Source: Adiantum capillus-veneris (taxonomy: Eukaryota; Streptophyta; Polypodiopsida; Polypodiales; Pteridaceae). From it: a stretch of DNA of 64,000 nucleotides. Position numbers and translations under genes: made by a program. Shown here one piece after another: positions 35,533 through 45,942 of the stretch (within the stretch, counting starts at the first letter, position 1; the number at the start of each line of letters is the position of its first letter). The notes beneath the pieces are model-generated. The model was not told the origin of the DNA. It made no database searches and worked only from the letters and a program-made list of their open reading frames with translations. The DNA is taken from positions 148,255,640-148,319,639 of the forward strand of contig CM043955.1 in the NCBI GenBank assembly GCA_014529385.2. Direction: 5' to 3'.

Positions 35533-36204
35533 CTAATTCTTGGAGGTTCGCGGCTTGAGACCACGACCTTTGGGGCGTTTTTTACATTTCATAAGGAAGA
35601 GACCAGAGAGTGTGGCACAGTCAATGCTATAACTTGTTTCTAAGGTTGTCGCCTGCCCCGTACCTTCAGCCTCCTCCATGGATTTTGTCTCCTCCTCAAA
35701 ATAAGCTGCCTCCTCCATGCCATACTCTTTTGCAGCCTCCTTCGCACCCTCCTCCGCACCCTCGGCAAGCCCCTGCCTCCTTTGCACTGTCAGCAAGTTC
35801 CGCCTCACTCTTTGCCAGCTGCCTCGTCTTTCTGCTTGCCTTCTCCTCTACATGCTTTGGAGTTTCATCGGCCGCCAAGGGAACTTCCACTGCCACCTCC
35901 TCATCAGCCTAAATTTTTGCGTTGCTCTTCTTGCCTAGCTCTATCTCTATCTCATCAACTTCCTCAATCGGTTTGCTTTCCTGTTTATCCTTCTCCTGCA
36001 CTTCAGTTTTTAGTTTAGCTTCTGCCATACCAGAGCCCACACCAGCCTCAGACCCTTTTCCTTCCACTGTGCTGGCATTAGGGCCTTGCTGGCTTTCTTG
36101 CGCTCGGATTTAGTGTTATCTTCCTCCAAACTGGGGTCTAGAGCAGGCTCACCCTTTTTTCCTATCATCGTGTTGGCACCAATGTCATGCAGTACTTCAT
36201 GCAC
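35533..36204 (-). pseudogene. Ala/Glu/Lys-rich charged protein fragment
   Basis: Overlapping minus-strand frames join into one low-complexity charged protein: DPSLEEDNTKSERKKASK, then EIEIELGKKSNAK, EEKASRKTRQLAKSEAELAD, and finally EGAEEGAKEAAKEYGMEEAA, ending KKRPKGRGLKPRTSKN and a stop at 35533. One-base shifts near 36090 and 35780 separate the parts. Long helix or disordered linker is the best description, with a basic end like a nuclear-targeting signal. It lies between the RING-like exon and the HAD-like fragment. Confidence 0.35.
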
Positions 36205-36325
36205 TGACTTATAAGGATCTTCCTAAACATGTGACTGGCATCTGACTTGTCGTATCCAAGAAGATCCTTCCAATCCATAGGGGTGTTGGTGTTGTCATGG
36301 ATGTACGCACCGAAAGATCCTCTCC

Positions 36326-36685
36326 CTACATATACACAAAGATGAAAGAGAAGATAATAAATTCAACTGATATTATAAGCATATAGTGTCCAACAAAAAC
36401 ACCCCACTTACTCTTCAATAATGACCTCCCTGAAATCCAGGCCTTTGCCTCCGAAGGGATTGCAGTGTTGCAAAGTGCCTTCACGCACTTATCTTCCATT
36501 ATCAATACACCTGCAAAACACAGTGGATGGTATTGATGCCTGTAGGGAAGCATGAAGGTACCAACCACGTAAGAAGCCTCCAAAGCCTCCCCACAGGAAA
36601 CACAAGAACCAAACACATGTATTGTGTTTTCAGGGTCCACAACATGAGGCCTTGGAGTCAACGTGTGAGTCATCCCTCTCTTCAC
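36326..36685 (-). pseudogene. RING/LIM-like Cys-His exon of element B
   Basis: The frame has CVSCGEAL, then HQYHPLCFAGVL and KCVKALCNTAIP, so paired Cys and a YHP-x-CF step as in cross-braced zinc-binding domains. Seven likely ligands are visible (Cys, Cys, His, His, Cys, Cys, Cys), spaced like a RING or similar finger. The end from about 36400 down is hydrophobic and AT-rich and looks like read-through into an intron. I infer a protein-protein or nucleic-acid binding module; no ligase activity is claimed. Confidence 0.4.
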
Positions 36686-36799
36686 ATAGCAGAGAGCTTG
36701 CTTACAAATTCGTACTGGTCTTGGGTTTCCAGGGACTCGTTGTAGATCCTGGCATGCTCTCTTTGCAAAACAGAATGCTCTCGTAATTTACTTACCAAA

Positions 36800-38420
36800 A
36801 CAACCAAGATGCATGGAATAACACATGCAATAGCAAATAATTATTGAAAGAGTACCAAAATAGAACAAAACAGTACCCAATAGGCACCAAAACAGTACCA
36901 AAATTGACTACTAGCAAGGAATAACGCATGCAGTACCAAAATATTATTGCAACAGTTACAAAATAGAACCAAGAGAGTACCAAATCAAACAATTAGCAAA
37001 GAAAACATTATTAGAATAAATTACCAATGTAGGATCAAGGTACTAGAAATACCAGAAGTACCAAAAGTACCTAAAGTACCAAAAGTTTCAACAGTACCAG
37101 AGTAGTTTCAAGCACCAAAAGTACCCAGTCATACTCAACATTACAGTATAAGACAGTAACTAGAAAGTACCAAAATAAGTAATCAGACTACCCAAAGAGC
37201 AGATAAATACCCAGAGTACCAAGGATTGTGCCACATAGCACCCAAGGCAAATCTGTAAACTATATGAGTACCAAAATTCTCAAGGCAATGCCAAAATGTT
37301 CAAAGAGAGAACCAAATAAAATAAATAAGCACAAAAGGTTACAAGGAAAGTACCAAAAGTACCAAAATAGGTTGAAGTACCAAATGTTTCAACAATACCA
37401 AATCAGTATCAAGCACCAAAAGTACCCAAGTCATACTCACCATTACAGCATAAGACTGTAACTAGAAAGTACCAAAATAAGTAATCAGACTACCCAATGA
37501 GCAGATAAGCACCCAGAGTACCAAAGATTGTACCACATAGCATCCAAGGCAAATCTGTAGACTATATGAGTACCAAAAATTCTCAAGGCAGTACCACAAT
37601 GGTCAAAGAGAGAACCAAATAAAATAAAGAAGCACAAAATGTTACAAGGGAAGTACCAAAAGTACCAAAATAGGTTGAAGTACCAAATGTTTCAAGAGTA
37701 CCAAAGTAGTATCAAGCACCAAAAGTACCCAAGTCAAACTCAACATTACAGTATAAGACTGTAACTAGAAAGTTCCAAAATAAGTAATAAGAGTACCCAA
37801 TGAACAGAAAAGCACCCAGAGGACCAAAGATTGTGCCACATAGCACCGAAGACAATATCTGTAAACTATATGAGTACCAAAAATTCTCAAGACAATACCA
37901 AAATGATCGAAGAGAGAACCAACTAAAATAACTAAGCACCAAAAGGTTACAAGGGAAGTACGAACATAGCAGTTTGTGTTCGATTAAATACCCAAATCAA
38001 TTTAAAAAGTACCAAAACAGTCCAAAAATAAGCAAACCACTTAAATTTTTTTTTGGAAAGTACCAAGACATTTAAAGAAGATACCAAAGCACTGAGCAAC
38101 ATGTACCATAGCAATCCCAAAATAGAATTGAAAAAGACCAAATGATAAAAAAAGCACCAAAAGTACCATGGATTGTGCCATTATAGAATCCAAAACAAAA
38201 CAAATAGTACAGTGTAAGACTCAAAAATTAGAAACAAGGAAGTGCCAATATAGTACCAAGTAGTTCAAATGAGTACCAAATGAAATAAAGCAACAACATA
38301 AAGTAATAAGGAAAGTTCCGGCACTGCCCTTAGTGTTAAATAAAAGTACCAAAACAGTTAGAAAGAGTACCAAACCAGTCCAAGATAATACTAAAACCCA
38401 TAAAAATGTCAGCAAATAAA
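36800..38420 (-). repeat. TACCAAA-rich intron-like tract with a ~303-bp tandem array
   Basis: AGTACCAAA-type words fill 1.6 kb. Inside, 37060-37960 is a tandem array with a unit of about 303 bp: CTATATGAGTACC recurs at 37260, 37562 and 37866, with the same order of internal words (GGTTGAAGTACC, AAGACTGTAACTAGAAAGT, GCACCCAGAG). On the minus strand the word reads TTTGGTAC, the sense direction of the element B minus-strand genes. It sits between the RING-like exon and the 38694-39409 exon. Confidence 0.9.
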
Positions 38421-38693
38421 CCAGTCAAGAAGTGAAACATGCCAAATCACCAAACCTTGTGCATAATAAAAACTTTCAACGGTCGTACACAATGCAATAA
38501 GCCAGAAATACAATACCTCCTGCTGTTCAACCTCAGCTTGGAGCTTCTTGATATTTTCGGAAACCCCGTGCTGTCATAACAAGCACCGACTTGCTCCCAG
38601 CTCCATCCTCCACCTCTCTGATCTCTTCATTAGGGATAGGTATTTGCTGCCAAAGCACATCGATGCACGCCTGCAGGGTATGAATACCCTCCA

Positions 38694-40160
38694 TCAAACT
38701 TTTCGCCACGCCCTCTTTACCCTCATATACCAGTAGAGCTGGTCCTTGTTTGCTTGAATAGAGGCCTTCAGGTCTGTTAGTTTTGATGACCCTGGATGTG
38801 ACACCTGCTTTTGGAGTCTTTGGAGAAATGCCTCTAAGTCAGGTAGGTAGTTAACCACTGCCCCTCTGACACCTTGCTCTGGTTCTGTGCAGATGTTGCT
38901 GCGACTTTGAGTCATGCGGGCCTTCTTAACTTACTGCGGGACAGTTCGAGGGGAGGAAGCATTTTGCTTCCTCCATGTCTCACCTTTACGGTCAAGACCG
39001 CCAGTCCTAAATGATATCATCTGCAACACTCCTTCCCAAAACCGGGCCCATGCTATTCTATGCCCTGTTGGGTCTTTTCTCGCTGCATCATATTTCTCGA
39101 ACGCATAACCCTTAACAAATTTGGTGGTCAGTTCACCGCATGAAGGGGGTCCGTGATAAACTTTGGAGAATAGAAATCTGCAGTCATCCACCAGATGTGG
39201 CTGCAAATGATGTAAATAAATTTTGCTATTCTTTTGGAACTTGTACTTGAAAACAGATAACCACTGCTCGGATGGCAAGTCCTCATCAGTCAGGTCCTTA
39301 GGGAGTTTGCCTTCTAGACTAAGGCCATACTCCTCATGCAAGTCCTCTACTGTATAACAGAACCTGGTTTGTTGAGGGTACTCCTCCATTTTATTCTTAC
39401 CTGAAATGTCAAACAAATCATAAATTATTGTGAAACAAATCCAAAGTACCACATTTGTTACTGTACATTTAATAACTAATAACTAATGTGTTTACAATAT
39501 GATTTATCCATACTCTATTTCCACGAAACTTCAACAATAGTCTGCAATAACTTCAATTTTAATCCTTAGCATATGATATACAAAGCTCTAACATAAAGCA
39601 GGGAAACTATAGAATCATGTACATTGTCTCAGCTAAACCTTTGCTATCCACAAACATTGAAGCTCCACAACCACTTTTCTAGAATATCCTTAAAAAATAC
39701 ACTTTAATACTATAGAGCATTCTGGATAATTAGCATGGTCCAAGTCAATTTTCTAATTTTTCTCTCATATGCATATGGATTACAAATGCGATGCTCCAAC
39801 GTATCAAATTTTACACTGAACATTTAAATTCAAAATTTTACACCATCTAATTAACACAAGCCTGATTCCAATGAATAGCTTACCACGTCTTGACTTGTTG
39901 GTAGATTTTGATTCATCCTCATCGACATGGTGTGAGGTCCGTTCGGAGTCGATTTCAGAAGCCTTGAACTATTTTGCACTAGCCCTTGTTTGGGACTGCT
40001 TTTGTTCTCCAGCTCTGCTTGTTGAGAGGCGGGGGTGGAAGAACCTTTGTTATTGCTTCTCCCATGGGTGGGAATTCCCTCCTTGGCCTTCCCTTTCTGT
40101 TTGCATGTTGAAGGTGAAGCTCTACCTGGCAGCAACTCCCTTGGCCTTTGGGGTCCTCAT
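38694..40160 (-). CDS. Element B minus-strand gene, N-terminal exons
   Basis: The first exon lies at about 40160-39890, rich in Lys, Ser and Gln (GRSNNKGSSTPASQQ), and ends in a GTAAGC donor. A clear acceptor (GACATTTCAG, near 39400) starts the next exon: NKMEEYPQQTRFCYTVEDL, SEQWLSVFKYKFQKNSK, YHGPPSCGELTTKFV, GHRIAWARFWEGVLQM. At 38934 a TAA sits within CAGTAAGT, a good splice donor. The same frame then continues (GAVVNYLPDLEAFLQRLQK) to 38694. I know no family for it. The CT-rich microsatellite just upstream would be in its leader or promoter. A frame shift in the first exon near 40130 suggests decay. Confidence 0.4.
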
Positions 40161-40195
40161 GGTGGGAGAACTCACATGATAGCAGCTCTGCTACA

Positions 40196-40310
<115 letters not shown>

Positions 40311-40321
40311 AGCTCTGCTAC

Positions 40322-41072
40322 GAGTATGAGGGGGGAGAGAGAGAGCCCAAGCGCTGGCAGAAAGCGCTCAATTCAAACGGACGCAGTTCAGACCACTAAA
40401 TTTACTAATTACACCACTACTCTCACACGGGCTGGCCCATTGTGAAACTGCACGACTTGTATTTTTGAGATACAATTATAGCTAAAAGATACAAATTCCA
40501 AAACTTTTGGGCCTCAAAAATTTCCCTCCAAAGGACCAAACAGGTAGAAAAAAAATTGGCCCTTTTTTTGTACCACCATCCTTTGCTTTCAGCCCCATAG
40601 TGTCTTGAGGATCTCAAAAGTTCTTTCATATAGGAATTTGGACTTCGTTTGATTGGTTTACCAGTTGAATCGAAGAGTTGAGATGATTTTTGTCAAGACT
40701 AACCGAGAATGAGGCTATGTACAGCTAGGGCACAAGACTCACTTAGAGCATCAATGCGTGTAATAGTAGTGCGGTTGGGATTAACCCTCTAGTTATACTA
40801 GTCATTACTAAGAGCATAGTAAGTGGTTGCAATTATTAGACTAGTTTGCAGAGACTAAATGCTTGCGTGCAGATATACTTAGCAGGAGAGTAGGGAGTTG
40901 AGTAGGGGACTAGCCACTTGTCAAGTAAGTGGTTGGGTTCTGGTTAAAAGACTTGCAAACTTTTGATGTATTTGAGATTAGGTGCTTTTATTAAGTCAGG
41001 GCCAAGATCTGTAGTGTCAGAGGGAAGGAAGGTGTCGATAGAGGATAGTGTGAACCAAGCTAACCCTAAACC
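40322..41072. other. No gene recognised
   Basis: Unique-looking sequence between element B and the LTR at 41073. Short frames have no recognisable content. No terminal repeat for element B was found here, so its right edge is unknown. Confidence 0.5.
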
Positions 41073-41935
41073 TGTAATGGGAATGGCCTATGAACTTTGA
41101 GAGTAGCGGAATTAGGAAATTAGATGAAGCACTTTTTTGAGATTACTTTGTGAGCATAGCGGGTGAACTTAATTGATGGTAGCAACATAAACATGGTTAG
41201 TTAACTTGGCATGAACAATACTTTTGCAAGAGAGAGAGTTTAGAGAACATGACAACAATTGAGGACCGGATTCATACGGAGCTGGTGCCCCCTCCAATAG
41301 GCATTTGTATTATAGTTTCTCCCATCAAGAGAGACTTGGTACAATCCAATCTTTGTGTTCCTTGTGACCTAAGTGATGCAATGAAGATGGAAAGCTTCAT
41401 GCATCACAAGCATAACATACACTTTGTAGAAAGCATTAACTATCCCAAGCCTCAGTCCCAAGGCCTCAAACACCCTCAAAGGTGGAGAGAGCTAGCGGGG
41501 AATGAGGGTAGAGAAGAAGAAGAAGAAACATTCCATAGGAGAAAGAAATAGCTCCTCACTTATCATTACTCTTCTTGCTAGCATACATAATAGCATAGTA
41601 ATGGAGATGGAGAAGATGACAAGATTAAGCATTGAAGCATGGCTCTTGGTTGGATTTGCATTCCATAGCCAAGAGTGTTGATGTAGGCTCTCACTTCTCA
41701 CAAGCTTGGAGAAGGAGGTGGTGTTCCTCAACTTTCACCAAGTGAGAATGAATTCAAAAAATGAGTGTGTGTGTGTGTGGTGTGTATCCCCCTAGCACCC
41801 CCCTTGCTTGCTTGGGGCGAGTTGCAACTTTTCCACATGCTGCAAGCTCATTGGACCCTTCTCCCCCTAGCCAATCACATGCAACATGCAGTCAAGTACA
41901 TGGGTAGTCTTTTGACAAGTGTCCTCCTTACTCCT

Positions 41936-41986
<51 letters not shown>

Positions 41987-42033
41987 AAAATATCTAGATA
42001 TTTGTTGGATGGAACTAGAAGCTCATTGGACCC
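41073..42033 (-). mobile_element. LTR fragment, same family as 51909-53501, inverted
   Basis: On the minus strand the sequence follows the LTR at 51909-53501 over most of its last 950 bp. Shared words include CTCTCTTGATGGGAGAAAC, ATCCGGTCCTCAA and TAGGCCATT, and it ends in ATTACA (41073) where the other ends in GTTACA. No primer site follows the end, so it is a solo or 3' LTR remnant. Its own 5' part is missing beyond about 42033, where it meets the copia LTR. An open frame at 41249-41551 is part of this LTR and not counted as a gene. Confidence 0.7.
41937..41982. repeat. (GA)n microsatellite, 46 bp, inside LTR
   Basis: Read on the minus strand, the tract follows AGCTCTC. At the same place the related LTR (52620-52632) has only AGCTCTCAAAAAAGGGG, so the run arose by expansion after the copies separated. 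Confidence 0.9.
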
Positions 42034-42230
42034 CTCTTTGAATGAGTACGAGCAGAAGTGCGACGCGAGAGAGAGTGCGAGAAGAAGAGCACGACGATAT
42101 GGTGAACTCGCTCTACTGTAATGTGTAGAGCATAGTGAGTTCTTATTAGGTTTTTACAAAAGAATATGTGTACATACCTGGCGGCCCGCCCACTTACCTG
42201 GGCGACCACATTGGGCTTTATACCCCAACA
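42034..42230 (-). mobile_element. Partial 3' LTR of the copia element
   Basis: A polypurine-like AGTGGGAGGT (42240-42231, minus) is followed by TGTTGGGGTATAAAGCCC at 42230, the start of the LTR. About 200 bp remain before the sequence changes into the other LTR family near 42033. The start is close to that of the small LTR element at 31747 (TGTTGGGGTTAAGGCC), so the two are probably related. Confidence 0.7.
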
Positions 42231-42319
42231 ACCTCCCACTTAAAGTCCAATGTGGTACTTTAAGTGTGAGAGAAGCTACTATACAAGATAATATACAAGA
42301 GATGTAGAGAAGTGATGTA

Positions 42320-45300
42320 CTACCCTACACCTATCTGCTTGCGAAAATGCGCAAAGCTCTCTGAGGGAAGTCCTTTTGTAAGTAGATCAGCAGGATTTTC
42401 TGTGGTGTGAACTTTGACAAGCTGAAGTTGCTTATCCTCGAGCATTTCCCTGATGAAATGATACTTCACATCCACATGCTTTGTCTTTGAGTGATAAACT
42501 GGATTGCGAGCCAATTGTATAGCACTTTGACTATCACAATATAACACAGACATCTCTTCTTTGATTCCCAAATCTGTTACTAGTCGATTAAGCCAAATTG
42601 ATTCTTTGCATGCCTCTGATGCTGCAACATATTCAGCCTCTCTAGTAGACTGAGTAACACAATCTTGTAATCTAGAACGCCATGATACTGCTCCACCAGA
42701 CAATGTAAAGACATACCCTGACGTAGACCTTCGGTTGTCTAAGTCACCTGCATAATCTGAGTCTGTAAAACCCTTTACACTTAGCTCCTGACTCCCATAG
42801 CATATACGCATACTCTTTGTAGCTTTCAGGTATCTCAATATTCCTTTCACTGCCTCCCAATGTTTCTTGCCTGGGTTTGACATGTATCGACTTACTACTC
42901 CCATTGCAAATGCAATGTCTGGGCGAGTAGCAATCATTGCATACATCAAACTACCCACTGCATACGCATATGGAATCTTATCCATTTCAGCCTGTTCTTC
43001 CTCAGACACAGGACAATCTTGTTTGCTAAGTTTCACATATGGTGGCAATGGAACACTCAGTGCCTTTCCCTTCTCCATATTGAAACGTTGCAAAACCTTG
43101 TCAATATACTCTGTTTGAGATAACCAAATCAACTTCTTTGATCTGTCTCTCTCAATGCGCATACCAAGTATATGACTTGCCTCACCCATGTCTTTCATGT
43201 CAAACGATTTTTCCATCTTTGACTTCAAAGCTGAAATTTCTTCCAAGTGCTTGCCAGCAATCAACATATCATCCACATACAAAATAAGGATCAGCCAACT
43301 GCCATCCTTAGCCTTCTTTGTATATAGACACTGATCGAACTCACTACGTTTGTAGCCTTGAGAAAGCATAAACTTGTGGAATTTATGGTACCATGCCCTC
43401 GGTGATTGTTTTAAGCCATAAAGACTCTTTAACAACTGGCATAACCAATCTTCCTTGCCTTTCTCAACAAACCCTTCTGGCTGCTGCATGTAAATTTCCA
43501 CATCTAAATCACCATGCAAGAACGCTGTCTTGACATCCATTTGGTGCAACACCAAATCTAATATGGAAACCAATGCAAGAAAGCATCTCAATGTAGTCAT
43601 CTTGACCACCGGAGAGAAGACTTCATCAAAGTCAATGCCTTGTTCTTGCTTAAAGCCCTTGGCAACAAGCCTTGCTTTGTACTTTGGCTGACTATCATGA
43701 GCGGTGATCTTATACCTGTAAACCCATTTACAAGGTAGAGCCTTTTTTCCCCGTGGTAATTTAACTAGCTTCCATGTTTGGTTTTTATGCACAACTGTCA
43801 TCTCTGACTGCATGGCCAATTGCCAATTCCGGGAGTCCTTCATTTGCACCGCTTCCTTGTAACATGAAGGCTCATTGCAATCAGTCAACATGACATAGTT
43901 CATAGATGGAACAAACCTATCAGGAGGTCGCGTGACACGTCCAGATCTACGCACAATAGGTGGTTCAAGCTCAGCCACAACCTGTGGCTCCACTCTATCC
44001 TATCCTTGCTCCTCTTGAGCCCTGACATTTTGTCTTGCACGTGCAGGTCCATCTTCTTGGAAGACAACTCTTCTAATCTCCTCAACCCTCTCTGGTTTAG
44101 TATGATATTTGGATTCATTAAAGTGAACATCATTGCTGCGGACAACCTTTCTGGATTCGGGATCCCAAAGTCTGTACCCCATCTCACCAGAATTACCATA
44201 GCCTAGAAAGATGCACTTTCTACTCTTTGGCTCAAGTTTGTTCCTAAATTCCTTTGGAACGTGAGTATATGCCTCACAGCCAAAGACTCTGAGATGCTTG
44301 TATGAGGGCACCTTGCCTGACCATACCATCTCTGGCACTGAATCCTTTTGCAAAACCTTGCTAGGAGATCTATTTACAAGATGAACAACTGTTGATACAG
44401 CTTCAGCCCAAAACCCATTTGGCAGCTGTGCATTAGACAACATACTTCTGACCTTCTCTTGTATGGTCCTATTCATCCTCTCAGCAACACCATTTTGAGG
44501 AGGATTGTAAGGAGCAGTAAGTTCACGTTTTATACCTTTTGACTCACAAAAGTCCTGAAAGGCCTTTGAAACGTACTCTCCCCCATTGTCGGTGCGTAAG
44601 CATTTAAGCTTCTTGCCACTATGATTCTCCACAAGTGTCACAAACGTTTTGAAAACACTAAACGCTTCATCCTTGTGCTTGAGAAAGTAAACCCATGCTT
44701 TCCTCGAGTAATCATCTATAAATGTCATAAAGTAAGAAGCTCCCCCTAGAGATAGGTTAGGCATAGGTCCACACAAATCACTATGAACAAGTGCCAACTG
44801 TGTATCTCTTCTACTGCTTCTATGCTTATGTGGCTGCTGTGTTTGCTTACCATACAGACAATGTTCACAGAATTCAAAATCATTAAATGAAAAGCCAGGC
44901 AAATAACCAGAACGAGACAAGATTTCCATTCCCTTCTTGGACATATGTCCTAACCGGGTATGCCACAAAGAAACGTTCGGCTGCTCGGTTACATTGATTA
45001 CATTTTTAGAGACATTTGATACATAAATCATGTAAAGTCCTCCAGACTTTACTCCATGTGCTACTGTCATAGAACCCTTGGATATCTTCCACATGTTCTG
45101 TCCAAAAGTGGTGACGTAGCCAGCATCATCAAGTAAACCTGTGCTGATCAAGCTCTTTGTAATTGCGGGAACATGTCTCACATTCTTCAGCGTGAAAGAA
45201 GAGCCATTCTGAAACTTCAATTGAACATCTCCAACACCTAAGATCTCACATGTCTTCCCATTGCCTAGCCGAACATGATCTTTAGTGGTCACATAAGAGG

Positions 45301-45942
45301 TAAACCACTCCTTGTTTGGAGACACATGAAGTGATGCCCCTGAGTCTATAATCCAGTCACTCAGTGCATTTCCATCAGATGCTGTAAGAAGAGCTGAGTC
45401 CATTGTATTCTTCAAGAAGTAGATGTCTCCTGACACTAGACTGTCATCCTCTGCAACAGTGTTTGTCACATTTATTTCTTGAATCTTCAATGAGGACTTG
45501 TTCTTCTCACTATGGTCTTCAGCTTTCTCTTTGCCTTTTTCTGCTTTCCATTCTCTGCAGTCTCTTTTCATGTGACCCTTCTTGCCACAATGGTAGCATT
45601 CTATGTCACTCTTGCCTTTAGCACTACGGGACTTGCTACGAGACTGATTCCTCTTTCCACCTTTGTACTTTTCTTTGGTCCTTCCCCTGACAACTAAGGC
45701 TGTTCCTTTGTCTTTGTCCATTGCCTTTCTATTGGTTTCTTCAGTAAGCAGACTTCCTTCTACACCTGCTATGTTCAAACCATATGGAGGTGCAGAATTA
45801 CTCAAAGTTGTGCGAAAAGTGTCCCAACTTTCCGGCAATGTGATCAACAGGAACATAGCTCTAACAGGTTCATCAAACTTGACACCTTGAGCTAACAACT
45901 GACTATAGATTGTGTTGAATTCATTCAAATGATTGGATATCT
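42320..45942 (-). pseudogene. Ty1/copia gag-pol, nearly intact, one internal TAG
   Basis: A single frame of about 1,200 codons holds the end of Gag (HLNEFNTIYSQLL), a canonical zinc knuckle (CYHCGKKGHMKRDC), protease (DWIIDSGASLHVS), integrase (HTRLGHMS ... CEHCLYGK; HSDLCGPM, TDNGGEYV, PQNGVAERMNRT), RT (KSLYGLKQSPRAW, YVDDMLIAG) and RNase H (TDSDYAGDLDNRRSTSGY, ending PADLLTKGLP). One TAG near 44000 separates the integrase tail from RT. The 5' part of gag and the 5' LTR are lost at 45942, where a gypsy fragment begins. It encodes the full copy-and-insert machinery and looks young. Confidence 0.9.

Noticed and set aside
37060-37960. CRISPR-like regular repeats
   Set aside because: Units are about 303 bp with no short repeat plus unique spacer design, in clearly eukaryotic transposon context.
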